DNA of 61,778 nucleotides, taken from positions 1-61,778 of the forward strand of contig JAVVEG010000019.1 of assembly GCA_032251455.1 (NCBI GenBank), given 5' to 3'. Position numbers and translations under genes: made by a program. This stretch comes from JAVVEG01 sp032251455. GTDB lineage: Bacteria > Pseudomonadota > Gammaproteobacteria > Pseudomonadales > Pseudohongiellaceae. A model generated the notes under the pieces. It was given only the letters and a program-made list of their open reading frames with translations, was not told where the DNA came from and ran no database searches. Below are positions 18,396 to 27,815 of the stretch, piece after piece (the first letter of the stretch is position 1; each line of letters opens with the position of its first letter).

Positions 18396-19034
18396 TTACT
18401 TTAATGACCTTAACAACTTGCAGCGTTCGTTCTCGAGCTCTTGAACTCGCGACTCGATGATGCCGACCGGGTCTGACTCCTCACGAAGATAATGCCATGA
18501 AACCGCGCTGTAGCCTTCTGGTTCTTGTGGCTCCGGGTCACTGGCAGGTTTCCAGTTGTACTTCTCCCAAGCGTGGTATCGAAGATATGCACCGAGGGGC
18601 CCATCCTTATCGCTCAGGCTTGCAAGGTACTCAGGCATCATCGCCAAATTTGCTACCTGCGTGTAGCACTCCGGGTCTTTCGGCCGGGGCCAAACATGAG
18701 CAAATGTCCAGCCCTTAGGATGTGCAGTTGTGGTGTATCCATGTGCCCAAAGAATGGCCCAGCGTGCCGTGGTGTTGTCATCGAGCAGAATCTTTCGACC
18801 TTCAAGATTCGCAACTGTTATTCGATTTCGTTGATCTCGAATCGAAGGAAAAACCGCGCCGCCCAGTGCTGAAACTACAGCCGGATTCGGCAGCAACAAG
18901 TACGAAGAAACAACATCTATCAGCTCTTCAACGTGGGCAAAATCGGGCAACGGAGGCACTTGATCGGATCTCCGATTCGTCTGGCCGGGTTTCTGTTCCA
19001 CGATCTCCAGCAACTTCGCTGCAAGTGTTGCCAT
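18396..19034 (-). CDS. Conserved hypothetical protein (212 aa)
   Basis: I do not recognise a named domain. The middle has a distinctive aromatic-rich stretch (TTARWAILWAHGYTT, GWTFAHVWPRPKDP, YTQVANLAMMPEYLASLSDK, YLRYHAWEKYNWKP) and the C-terminus is a charged coil (IIESRVQELENERCK). No signal peptide or membrane segment, so it is likely cytoplasmic. A strong ribosome binding site (GGGGGAG) precedes ATG 19034. The regular pattern of conserved-looking Trp, His and Tyr suggests a nucleic-acid or nuclease-type protein, but that is speculation. Confidence 0.65.
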   Translation of the reverse strand: MATLAAKLLEIVEQKPGQTNRRSDQVPPLPDFAHVEELIDVVSSYLLLPNPAVVSALGGAVFPSIRDQRNRITVANLEGRKILLDDNTTARWAILWAHGYTTTAHPKGWTFAHVWPRPKDPECYTQVANLAMMPEYLASLSDKDGPLGAYLRYHAWEKYNWKPASDPEPQEPEGYSAVSWHYLREESDPVGIIESRVQELENERCKLLRSLK

Positions 19035-19113
19035 AGCTCCCCCTGGACGTCTTCGTTAATGTGCGCGGCTGCCGTTCTCCGAAGCGGACCTACCGGGTCG
19101 CGATCTTCATGGG

Positions 19114-19539
19114 TCAGACCTTGCCACCCTTCACGTGGGCAGCAAATCCTTCGCGTGCTTCCCGGGTAATAGCAGACAGATCATCGGGCGGTACGCTCTC
19201 AACTTCGATTTTCATGGCCGTAGCGACCTTCACCAATTCGTCGCTGCCTTCCTCAGGTGCCACGAACAGCTTCTGCGGCCTTGAGCCAGCTTGGCCTTCG
19301 GCGCCTGCCAGTAGTTTTCGAGTCAAAAATTCGGGCATGCTGGCCATGGTTACCGGAACAAGCTCCATACCCAGGATAACCCCTGTTGTCACTTCCATAA
19401 TGGCTATGGCGTTGAAGTCGCCATCGGCTTCAGTTTGCACAGGTACGTCATTCAACTGGAACAGCAGCCAGGCTTCATTCTGGGAAAAATGTGATGGATC
19501 GATTGGCAATGGAGTCTCCTGATACTGCGAATATGACAT
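19114..19539 (-). CDS. Conserved hypothetical protein (141 aa)
   Basis: A soluble protein with the pattern WLLFQLNDVPVQTEADGDF, AIAIMEVTTGVILGMELVP and RPQKLFVAPEEGSDEL, ending in ITREAREGFAAHVKGG. This resembles an uncharacterised family of small proteins (possibly DUF6930-type), of unknown role; I am not sure of the family name. It lies 79 bases upstream of the 212-residue hypothetical on the same strand, so the two could be cotranscribed. Ribosome binding site is weak. Confidence 0.6.
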   Translation of the reverse strand: MSYSQYQETPLPIDPSHFSQNEAWLLFQLNDVPVQTEADGDFNAIAIMEVTTGVILGMELVPVTMASMPEFLTRKLLAGAEGQAGSRPQKLFVAPEEGSDELVKVATAMKIEVESVPPDDLSAITREAREGFAAHVKGGKV

Positions 19540-19615
19540 CTGTGGTAATTAAGCTTCACCATTCCCGGTGAAACGCCCTATATAGTGGACCTGTATGCAG
19601 GGTATTGAGGGGGGG

Positions 19616-19635
19616 GCTGGGGTTTGATCCCCAGC
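19616..19635. terminator. Short hairpin between two minus-strand genes
   Basis: GCTGGGG and CCCCAGC form a perfect 7-base stem with a 6-base loop, preceded by a run of eight G. No T-tract follows on either strand, so it is at best a weak terminator for the secreted-protein gene read from 20128 downwards. Confidence 0.35.
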
Positions 19636-19663
19636 TAACTGATTAGGCCGTCCACGCTCATGC

Positions 19664-20128
19664 TCAGCGAAGGAGCTCACAGTTTGAATTGTGATACTTG
19701 TTCTCGGCGCGAATTGCTTTAAGCTCATCTCGTGCCCACTTGGTCGGATCGGGAATAGTAAGACCGTTACTGTCTTCCTTCACCACAGAATCAAAAGCAT
19801 CGTTCATAGCGTTCTCGAAAATCCGACCTACGATGAAGTCGACACTCGGACCGCCAAGCGTGAGTAGAACTCCAACGGGAGCGGCATTGAACTCGCTTTC
19901 CGAGATCGTCTTTTCCTTAACTTCTCTCACGAATTCAGTTCCAACTGCATAGCCAACGGCGAACAAACGCGTCTGCTCCTCCTCATTGCCCGAGAGTTCA
20001 GCGAAAGTTGCACACGTAAATGCCGACCACATCAACCGCCCCCGGTTGGGACTGTCGCCTTCCGGTTGAGCGGAAACGTAAGCAGATGCGCCGATAAAAA
20101 CTGCGACAATCAAGAGAATGTTTCTCAC
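19664..20128 (-). CDS. Secreted hypothetical protein (154 aa)
   Basis: The protein begins with a signal peptide (MRNILLIVAVFIGASAYVSA, then AQPEG) and continues as a small mostly helical domain with two Cys (FTCATFAELSG near the start, NSNCELLR at the end) that may form a disulfide. I chose the GTG at 20128 because the signal peptide starts there and GGGGA lies 8 bases upstream; a TTG at 20143 is the alternative. Family unknown. It ends next to a CAU tRNA read from the same strand, on the 3' side of that tRNA. Confidence 0.65.
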   Translation of the reverse strand: MRNILLIVAVFIGASAYVSAQPEGDSPNRGRLMWSAFTCATFAELSGNEEEQTRLFAVGYAVGTEFVREVKEKTISESEFNAAPVGVLLTLGGPSVDFIVGRIFENAMNDAFDSVVKEDSNGLTIPDPTKWARDELKAIRAENKYHNSNCELLR

Positions 20129-20148
20129 GTAGAATGTCCCCAAAAAGA

Positions 20149-20225
20149 TGGTGGGCCCACCTGGACTCGAACCAGGGACAAACGGATTATGAGTCCGCTA
20201 CTCTAACCAACTGAGTTATAGGCCC
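20149..20225 (-). tRNA. tRNA with CAU anticodon, most likely tRNA-Ile2
   Basis: A 77-nucleotide cloverleaf including encoded CCA. The acceptor stem is GGGCCTA pairing with TGGGCCC, the D-loop has AACTCAGTTGGTTAGAG, the T-arm GGTTCGAGTCC, and the anticodon arm GGACTCATAATCC gives CAU. The GACTCATAATC anticodon stem-loop and the G1-C72 rich acceptor fit the isoleucine tRNA whose C34 is changed to lysidine for AUA codons; an elongator tRNA-Met cannot be excluded without a covariance model. The 3' end faces the accessory block at lower coordinates, as expected for an integration hotspot. Confidence 0.95.
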
Positions 20226-20394
20226 TATAACCCGCAAAGTGGGCGGCAATTATAAGGCTGAACGTGTTCTCGTGCCACCCCAATCGGCAGAACATTTTGT
20301 TTGTGGGCGGGGCTGGTTTATACTCGCTGGCCGGGGCCGAGACCTGCTCTGAGTGTTGCAATCCTGCCCAGGCAGTTTCACAGAGAACAGATTC

Positions 20395-20949
20395 ATGGAC
20401 GCCCTGCTGACATCCACCTTGACGGTTGCCCTCGCCGAAATTGGCGACAAGACACAACTACTTTCCCTGTTCCTGGCGGCCAGATACCGCAACAAATGGG
20501 CAATCATTGCCGGCATTCTGCTGGCCACCCTGCTCAATCATGCGGCGTCGGCCTGGCTGGGCAGCTGGCTGGGGCAGTTCTTCCAGAGTCAGATCGGGGA
20601 ATGGTTGATAGGTGCCAGTTTTATCCTGCTTGGCCTGTGGTTGCTGGTGCCGGACAAGGATGAGGGGGGTGACAGCCGTTTCAGCCAATACGGTGCTTTT
20701 ACCGTTTCCTGCCTTCTGTTTTTCCTGGCCGAGATTGGCGACAAGACTCAGGTTGCCACTATCTTGCTGGCAGCAGAATTCCAGTCGGTGCTGTGGGTGA
20801 CCCTGGGTACCACCCTGGGTATGCTGGCGGCCAATGTGCCGGTGGTTTTTGCCGGGGATTACCTGATGCGGCGCATTCCCCTGACCCTGGTCCGGGTGCT
20901 GGCGTCACTGGCCTTCATTGTCTTCGGTATATTCAGTCTGCTTGGCTGA
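20395..20949 (+). CDS. GDT1/TMEM165-family (UPF0016) cation exporter, probably Mn2+
   Basis: A 184-residue membrane protein with the two hallmark E-x-G-D-K-T motifs in internally repeated halves: AEIGDKTQLLSL (residues 12-23) and AEIGDKTQVATIL (about 114-126). About six transmembrane helices. Bacterial members (MneA type) export manganese; eukaryotic ones exchange Ca2+/Mn2+ for protons. I used ATG 20395; a TTG at 20353 would add a polar stretch not seen in the family. A manganese riboswitch was looked for upstream but not seen. Single gene, converging on rpoD with 43 bases between. Confidence 0.9.
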   Translation: MDALLTSTLTVALAEIGDKTQLLSLFLAARYRNKWAIIAGILLATLLNHAASAWLGSWLGQFFQSQIGEWLIGASFILLGLWLLVPDKDEGGDSRFSQYGAFTVSCLLFFLAEIGDKTQVATILLAAEFQSVLWVTLGTTLGMLAANVPVVFAGDYLMRRIPLTLVRVLASLAFIVFGIFSLLG

Positions 20950-20992
20950 ATGCTCAGCCACCAGACTGGATTTTTCTGCTCAATCGTCCGGA

Positions 20993-22855
<1,863 letters not shown>

Positions 22856-22990
22856 GACATCTCACTTATGATCAGTGTTGAGTGAAAATCAGCCGGACAT
22901 TATAGCCCTATGCTTGCTGGCTTGCCAGCGGCTGAAGTAAATCTGTTTTATCGGCGGCCCGGCCCGGTTATCCAGGGCTATTAACAGGCA

Positions 22991-23015
22991 CTATAAACAA
23001 ACCCTATAAACAAAC
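22991..23015. repeat. Two tandem copies of CTATAAACAAAC between dnaG and rpoD
   Basis: Two exact 12-base copies separated by one base, in the 172-base gap before rpoD and just after the dnaG stop. On the reverse strand each copy reads GTTTGTTTATAG, which contains a TTTATAG -10-like box, so the repeat may reflect duplicated promoter elements for rpoD. No function shown. Confidence 0.35.
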
Positions 23016-23027
23016 AGCTATCGCCTG

Positions 23028-24791
23028 CTACTTGATCCGGTTTTTCAACTGGGCAATCAATTGCTGCCGATAGAGCTGATTGCGCGCCGTTTTGAGCATA
23101 CTCTCTATTAGAAAGCTGAATTCGTGTTTTACTCCCGCAGCTGGAGTAATTTTTTCATATTTCATCAACTGGTTGAGCTGATTGCCCCGTGGCGTGCCAT
23201 AACAGTGGCCCAGCAGTCGATAAGCTGTAATCTTGGGGTCGTTTCTTGCCAATTCAATGAGTTCAAGCAATAAAACCAGAGAATCATCGTTTTCCGGCAC
23301 GATGCCCTGCAATTCCTGCCAGAGCGATGCATCCATCTCCAGCGCCACATCGGGCTGGCTCAGCAACAATTCAATCGCCTTCAGGCTGGCCGGGCGCTGG
23401 ATGCTGCTGCCACTGCGCGCTGGCCGCAAGGGTTTGCCAGCCGGCTGCTCCGGGTCAGCTTGCGGGGCGTCAACCCGGTTTTGCCGGCTGGCAGCCTTCC
23501 CCATGGCTACCTCGGTTTCACTGAGCTCGGCCAGGCGCTTGTACATCAATTGGCGGAAAACCCCGTCGGGCAGTTGCTGCAACAGCGGCTGAGCCAGAGT
23601 GACCAGGCGCGCCTTGCCTTCCATACTGTGCAGATCCACCTGTTCGCACAGATGATTGAAGAAGAAGTCCTCCAGCGAGGTGGCGTGGTCTATTTTTTCA
23701 CTGAAGCGTTCCTTGCCGATCTTGCGTACCAGGGTGTCCGGGTCTTCCCCTTCGGGCAGAAAAAGAAACCTGACAACGCGTCCATCCTGCATGATGGGGA
23801 GGGTGGCCTCCAGCCCGCGCCAGGCTGCCTTGCGTCCGGCCTCATCCCCATCGAAGCAATAAATGACCTCGCTGACCTGGCGGAACAAACGGGTGAGGTG
23901 GGTGCTGTTGGTAGCTGTACCCAGGGTCGCAACGGCATAATGAATGCCGTGCTGGGCCAGGGCGACCACGTCCATGTAACCTTCCACAATAATGAAGCGG
24001 GTCAGCTTCTGGCGGCTCTTGCGTGCCTCATACAGGCCATAGAGTTCCTGGCCCTTGTGATAAAGCGGTGTTTCCGGGGAGTTCAGATACTTGGGCTTGT
24101 CATCGCCCAGCACCCGACCGCCAAAACCAATGGTCCGGCCACGACTGTCGCGGATGGGAAAAATGATGCGATCACGGAAACGGTCGTAATAGCGGCGCTT
24201 ATCGGCCGTTGCGTCTTCCTTTTCAATCAGCAGGCCGCATTGGATCATCAGCTCTGGGGTAATGGATGCCGCGCTCAGATGGGTCAGCAGGGAGTCCCAG
24301 CCGGGCGGGGCAAAACCGATGCCGTATTGTTTGGCGATGGCGCCGCTCAGCCCGCGTGACTTCAGGTAATCCACGGCTTGCTGGCGCTGGGCATGTTGTC
24401 GCAGTTGCTGCTGATAGAAGTGGTCGGCACGCTGCATGACGGCAAACAGCTCTTCATGTTCCTGCTTGCGCCGGGTGTCCTCGCCGGATTCCTGTCTGGG
24501 GACGCTCAGACCGTAGTCAGCAGCCAGGGTTTCAACTGCCTGCGGAAAATCCTTCTGCTCATAGGCCATGACAAAGCCCAGCACATTGCCGCCGGCACCG
24601 CAGCCAAAGCAGTAGTAAAACTGCTTGTCGGGTTCAACACTGAAGGAAGGGGATTTTTCCTGATGGAAAGGGCACAGGGCGGAATAGTTCTTGCCGGTCT
24701 TGCGCAGTTTGACGCGCTTGTCGATGACATCGACGATATCTGCGCGACTCAGCAGTTCATCAATAAAATGCTGCGGAATCAAACCTGCCAT
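23028..24791 (-). CDS. dnaG: DNA primase DnaG
   Basis: A 587-residue primase that lays RNA primers at the replication fork. The N-terminal CHC2 zinc finger is clear (ALCPFHQEKSPSFSV ... YYCFGCGAGGN, residues 38-65). The TOPRIM catalytic core follows with FIIVEGYMDVVAL (about 265), and YCFDGDEAGRKAAWRG (about 310) carrying the D-x-D metal ligands. The C-terminal 140 residues are the DnaB-binding domain, less conserved. Ordered rpsU-yqeY-dnaG-rpoD on one strand, an extended version of the rpsU-dnaG-rpoD operon. Confidence 0.98.
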   Translation of the reverse strand: MAGLIPQHFIDELLSRADIVDVIDKRVKLRKTGKNYSALCPFHQEKSPSFSVEPDKQFYYCFGCGAGGNVLGFVMAYEQKDFPQAVETLAADYGLSVPRQESGEDTRRKQEHEELFAVMQRADHFYQQQLRQHAQRQQAVDYLKSRGLSGAIAKQYGIGFAPPGWDSLLTHLSAASITPELMIQCGLLIEKEDATADKRRYYDRFRDRIIFPIRDSRGRTIGFGGRVLGDDKPKYLNSPETPLYHKGQELYGLYEARKSRQKLTRFIIVEGYMDVVALAQHGIHYAVATLGTATNSTHLTRLFRQVSEVIYCFDGDEAGRKAAWRGLEATLPIMQDGRVVRFLFLPEGEDPDTLVRKIGKERFSEKIDHATSLEDFFFNHLCEQVDLHSMEGKARLVTLAQPLLQQLPDGVFRQLMYKRLAELSETEVAMGKAASRQNRVDAPQADPEQPAGKPLRPARSGSSIQRPASLKAIELLLSQPDVALEMDASLWQELQGIVPENDDSLVLLLELIELARNDPKITAYRLLGHCYGTPRGNQLNQLMKYEKITPAAGVKHEFSFLIESMLKTARNQLYRQQLIAQLKNRIK

Positions 24792-24899
24792 AGTAAGCGA
24801 TACCGGCCTTCTTGCCTGGAGTGGTTAGGGGGTGCTCACGGGGTGGTTACCCACCAGGAGTTGCCAAGGAGCCTCTGCACAAGAGTATAGCAGTGTTTC

Positions 24900-25352
24900 T
24901 CAGGCCAGTTGTGCCTTGATGAGCTGGCTGACTGCAGCCATGTCGGCCCGGCCCGCGACCTGGGGCTTGATGGCAGCCATGACCTTGCCCATGTCCTGCA
25001 TGCCGGTGGCACCGGTATCGGTCAGTGCCTGTTTGATGAGGCCTTTGATCGCTTCGTCACTGAGGGGCTGGGGCATGAATTCCAGCAACACCTCGATTTC
25101 AGCCTGCTCGATGGCGGCCAGGTCTTCGCGGTTTCCGGCCCGGTATTGCTTGATGGATTCGCGGCGCTGCTTGATCATCTTGTCGAGCATGGCGAGGATG
25201 CGGGTGTCGTCCGGGTCGATGCGCTCATCGACCTCGATTTTCTTGATTTCGGACAGGGCCAGACGGACCGTGCTGAGGCGGGCTTTGTCACGGGCTCGCA
25301 TCGCCTCTTTCATGGCATTGCTGAGCTGTTGTTTTAACTGACTTTCCGCCAT
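24900..25352 (-). CDS. yqeY: GatB/YqeY domain protein
   Basis: A 150-residue protein of normal YqeY length, all helical. It shares the tail domain of GatB, the amidotransferase subunit that converts misacylated Asp/Glu-tRNA, and starts with a YqeY signature (LKQQLSNAMKEAMRARDKAR, LSTVRLALSEIKKIEVD). The free-standing protein is thought to bind tRNA but its role is not established. It lies between rpsU and dnaG, the usual place in Pseudomonas-like bacteria, separated from rpsU by a repeat-containing 89-base gap. Confidence 0.93.
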   Translation of the reverse strand: MAESQLKQQLSNAMKEAMRARDKARLSTVRLALSEIKKIEVDERIDPDDTRILAMLDKMIKQRRESIKQYRAGNREDLAAIEQAEIEVLLEFMPQPLSDEAIKGLIKQALTDTGATGMQDMGKVMAAIKPQVAGRADMAAVSQLIKAQLA

Positions 25353-25367
25353 CTTTTAACGCCAGGA

Positions 25368-25450
25368 TCGGTTGTCACCACAATCGGTTGTCAATAAAGC
25401 CGGTTGTCAATAATAGAGTCGGGTGTCAATAAAGCCCGGCTTCAATAGAA
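25368..25450. repeat. Degenerate 17-bp tandem repeats between rpsU and yqeY
   Basis: Four to five head-to-tail units built on TCGGTTGTCAATAAAGC occur at 25368, 25384, 25401, 25419 and (degenerate) 25437. The units differ by one to three bases, and the last runs into the rpsU stop codon. Unit length is 16-18 bases with no spacers, so it is not a CRISPR array. Possible roles are an RNA processing or attenuation element between the highly expressed rpsU and the rest of the operon. Confidence 0.75.
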
Positions 25451-25657
25451 GCGCTTGGTCTTCTTGTTGTCACGGGACAGTTTCTTCAGGTGCCGTTTGA
25501 CTGCCGCAGCGGCCTTGCGCTTGCGAGCCGAGGTTGGCTTCTCGTAGAACTCTTTGCGACGGACTTCAGCCAGAACACCTGCTTTCTCGCAGGAGCGCTT
25601 GAAGCGCCTCAAAGCCACGTCAAATGGTTCGTTCTCTTTCAGTTTTACCATTGGCAT
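25442..25657 (-). CDS. rpsU: 30S ribosomal protein S21
   Basis: A 71-residue basic protein matching S21 throughout (KENEPFDVALRRFKRSCEKA, EVRRKEFYEKPT). E. coli S21 is also 71 residues, and the second-codon context MPMVKLKENE fits the E. coli MPVIKVRENE start, so ATG 25657 is the start. AAGGAAGG lies upstream at about 11 bases. First gene of the rpsU-yqeY-dnaG-rpoD group and divergent from tsaD. Confidence 0.98.
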   Translation of the reverse strand: MPMVKLKENEPFDVALRRFKRSCEKAGVLAEVRRKEFYEKPTSARKRKAAAAVKRHLKKLSRDNKKTKRFY

Positions 25658-25857
25658 AATGTCTGAATACCTTCCTTCATATTTCTCAGGGGCGCATATG
25701 GTAATGTGCAATTTCTGGAAATGCAAAGGCTAATTGTGTCTCTGCCGGCTTGTTCGCTGGCCAGGATAGGGCAGACTGACATATTATTGCGCTTTTTCCG
25801 ACTACCACCCGCGTATCACCCAGGTAGGACCCGCGCTGGTTGAACAGGAGTATTGTC

Positions 25858-26895
25858 ATGCGAGTACTGGGCATAGAAACTTCCTGTGATGAAACCGGGG
25901 TTGCCGTGTTTGACAGTGAGCAGGGGCTGCTGGCAGATGCGCTGTACAGCCAGGTGAAAATGCACGCCCGTTACGGGGGAGTGGTGCCGGAGCTGGCCTC
26001 GCGTGATCACATCCGCAAAACCCTGCCCATGATCCGGGAAGTGCTGGCCAGTGCCGATACTCCGCTGTCGGCACTGGATGGCATTGCCTACACCGCCGGG
26101 CCCGGGCTGATGGGCGCCCTGCTGGTTGGCGCTGCGCTGGGGCGGTCATTGGCCATGTCACTGGGCATTCCTGCGCTGGGTGTCCACCATATGGAAGGCC
26201 ATCTGCTGGCACCCATGTTGGAGGAGGACCCGCCACAATTCCCGTTTGTCGCCTTATTGGTTTCAGGCGGCCATACCCAACTGGTTGCAGTGCAGGGCAT
26301 AGGTCAGTACCAGTTATTGGGCGAATCACTGGATGATGCGGCCGGTGAAGCCTTTGACAAGGTTGGCAAGATGCTGGGTCTGCCTTATCCGGGCGGCCCG
26401 CGGGTCGCCGAGCTTGCTACCCGTGGCGTGGCGGGTCGATTTGTGTTTCCGCGGCCAATGACCAATCGGCCTGGCCTGGACTTCAGTTTCAGTGGCCTGA
26501 AGACCTTTGTGCGCAATACCCTGGCACAGCAGCGCGAGCTGGCTGGCGGGGAGATTGATGAGCAGACCCGGGCCGATATAGCCTGTGCCTTTGAAGAGGC
26601 CGTGGTCGCCACGTTTGTCATCAAATGCCGGCGGGCGCTGCAGCAGACCGGCATGAAAACGCTGATCATTGCTGGTGGGGTCAGTGCCAACCTGCGTCTG
26701 CGGGCAGGTCTGCAGGAGATGGTGGAGAAAGAACGCAGCCAGCTGTTCTATGCCAAACCGCGTTTCTGTACCGATAATGGTGCCATGATTGCCTATGCCG
26801 GCACCCAGCGCCTGCTGGCCGGGCAGCACGAGGGGCTGGCCATCGTCACCCGGCCGCGCTGGCCCATGGAAAGTCTGTCCGCACTGGGGGCCTGA
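25858..26895 (+). CDS. tsaD: tRNA N6-adenosine threonylcarbamoyltransferase TsaD
   Basis: A 345-residue protein of the Kae1/TsaD family that, with TsaB and TsaE, transfers threonylcarbamoyl to A37 of tRNAs reading ANN codons. The N-terminal ASKHA motif (MRVLGIETSCDETGVAVFD), the metal-binding GVHHMEGHLLAPM (about 108-120), SGGHTQLV and the C-terminal TDNGAMIAYAG are all present. Start ATG 25858 is set by ACAGGAG 8 bases upstream and by the family N-terminus; a TTG at 25840 is in frame but lacks a site. folB follows 17 bases after the stop. Confidence 0.98.
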   Translation: MRVLGIETSCDETGVAVFDSEQGLLADALYSQVKMHARYGGVVPELASRDHIRKTLPMIREVLASADTPLSALDGIAYTAGPGLMGALLVGAALGRSLAMSLGIPALGVHHMEGHLLAPMLEEDPPQFPFVALLVSGGHTQLVAVQGIGQYQLLGESLDDAAGEAFDKVGKMLGLPYPGGPRVAELATRGVAGRFVFPRPMTNRPGLDFSFSGLKTFVRNTLAQQRELAGGEIDEQTRADIACAFEEAVVATFVIKCRRALQQTGMKTLIIAGGVSANLRLRAGLQEMVEKERSQLFYAKPRFCTDNGAMIAYAGTQRLLAGQHEGLAIVTRPRWPMESLSALGA

Positions 26896-26912
26896 TCTGG
26901 AGAGGGGATAAG

Positions 26913-27266
26913 ATGGATATCGTTTATATCAGAGAGCTGGAGATTCAGACCATCATCGGGATCTATGACTGGGAACGGGAGCAGAAGCAGACGGTCAGCC
27001 TGGATCTGGACATGAGTACGGATATCAGCCGGGCCGCAGCCAGTGAAGATATCCTCAATGCACTGGATTACAAGGCGGTCTCCAAACGTCTGATTGCCTT
27101 CATTGAAAACAGTGAATTCCAACTGATCGAAACCATGGCTGAAGCAGTGGCCGGGATTGTGCTGGCCGAGTTTGAGGTGTCCTGGTTGCGCTTGCGTGTG
27201 GGCAAGCCGGGCGCGGTTACCGGGGCCAGGGATGTGGGTGTCATCATCGAGCGCAGCAAGGGGTAA
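26913..27266 (+). CDS. folB: Dihydroneopterin aldolase FolB
   Basis: A 117-residue enzyme of folate synthesis that cleaves 7,8-dihydroneopterin to 6-hydroxymethyl-dihydropterin and glycolaldehyde. Conserved residues are seen in ELEIQTIIGIYDWEREQKQT (active-site Glu and Tyr), LDYKAVSKRL and FQLIETMAE, and the length is normal for the octameric enzyme. GAGAGGGG precedes the ATG. The next gene, folK, acts on its product and starts 4 bases after its stop. Confidence 0.96.
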   Translation: MDIVYIRELEIQTIIGIYDWEREQKQTVSLDLDMSTDISRAAASEDILNALDYKAVSKRLIAFIENSEFQLIETMAEAVAGIVLAEFEVSWLRLRVGKPGAVTGARDVGVIIERSKG

Positions 27267-27270
27267 AGTC

Positions 27271-27786
27271 ATGAGCAGGGTTGCGCTGAGCATCGGCAGC
27301 AATATCGATGCCCCGCATTATATTGCACTGGCTCTGGAAGCCCTGTCCCGGCGTTACGGCAAACTCACCACGTCTTCTATCTATGAAAGCGAGGCAGTCG
27401 GTTTCGTGGGCGGCAATTTTCTCAATCTGGTCGTGCTGCTGGAAACAGAGCAGGCACTGGCCGAGTTGAATGAGTGCCTGAAAACCCTGGAAGCGGAACA
27501 TGGTCGCCGTCAGGGCCAGCCCCGTTTCAGCGCACGTACTCTGGACATCGATGTACTCTGCTATGGTGACCTGCAGGGGAAGCATGGCGGCATACAGTTG
27601 CCGCGTGCCGAGATTACCCAGAATGCCTTTGTGTTGCAGCCCCTGGCCGAAGTGGCCGGAGCTGAGCTGCATCCGCCCACCGGCAAGACCTATGCGCAGC
27701 TTTGGCAGGCGTATGACAAAAGCCGGCAACGGCTGTGGCCAATAGATTTCGAATGGCGTGGGGAACTGATTTCACGGCGGGGATAG
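27271..27786 (+). CDS. folK: HPPK, 6-hydroxymethyl-dihydropterin pyrophosphokinase FolK
   Basis: A 171-residue enzyme that transfers pyrophosphate from ATP to 6-hydroxymethyl-dihydropterin, the step after FolB. Family marks are the N-terminal ALSIGSNIDAP, TSSIYESEAVGF, the GRRQGQPRFSARTLDIDVL block with the catalytic Arg and two Mg-binding Asp (about 92-99), and LPRAEITQNAFVLQPLAEV. ATG 27271 fits the family start, 4 bases after folB with AAGGGG before it. The two genes form a tight folate operon with tsaD. Confidence 0.96.
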   Translation: MSRVALSIGSNIDAPHYIALALEALSRRYGKLTTSSIYESEAVGFVGGNFLNLVVLLETEQALAELNECLKTLEAEHGRRQGQPRFSARTLDIDVLCYGDLQGKHGGIQLPRAEITQNAFVLQPLAEVAGAELHPPTGKTYAQLWQAYDKSRQRLWPIDFEWRGELISRRG

Positions 27787-27815
27787 CGGCGGATACGCAA
27801 AGGCTTACCAAGGGC

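Noticed and set aside
19061..19522. 153-codon plus-strand frame opposite the 141-residue hypothetical
   Set aside because: Ser/Thr/Pro-rich antisense shadow; the minus-strand protein has the more natural composition.
20149..20225. Elongator tRNA-Met as identity of the CAU tRNA
   Set aside because: Not excluded, but the G-C rich acceptor and GACTCATAATC loop fit tRNA-Ile2 better; a covariance-model or TilS-determinant check is needed.
25368..25450. Possible CRISPR array at the rpsU-yqeY gap
   Set aside because: Units are 16-18 bases, directly joined, with no unique spacers and no cas genes nearby.
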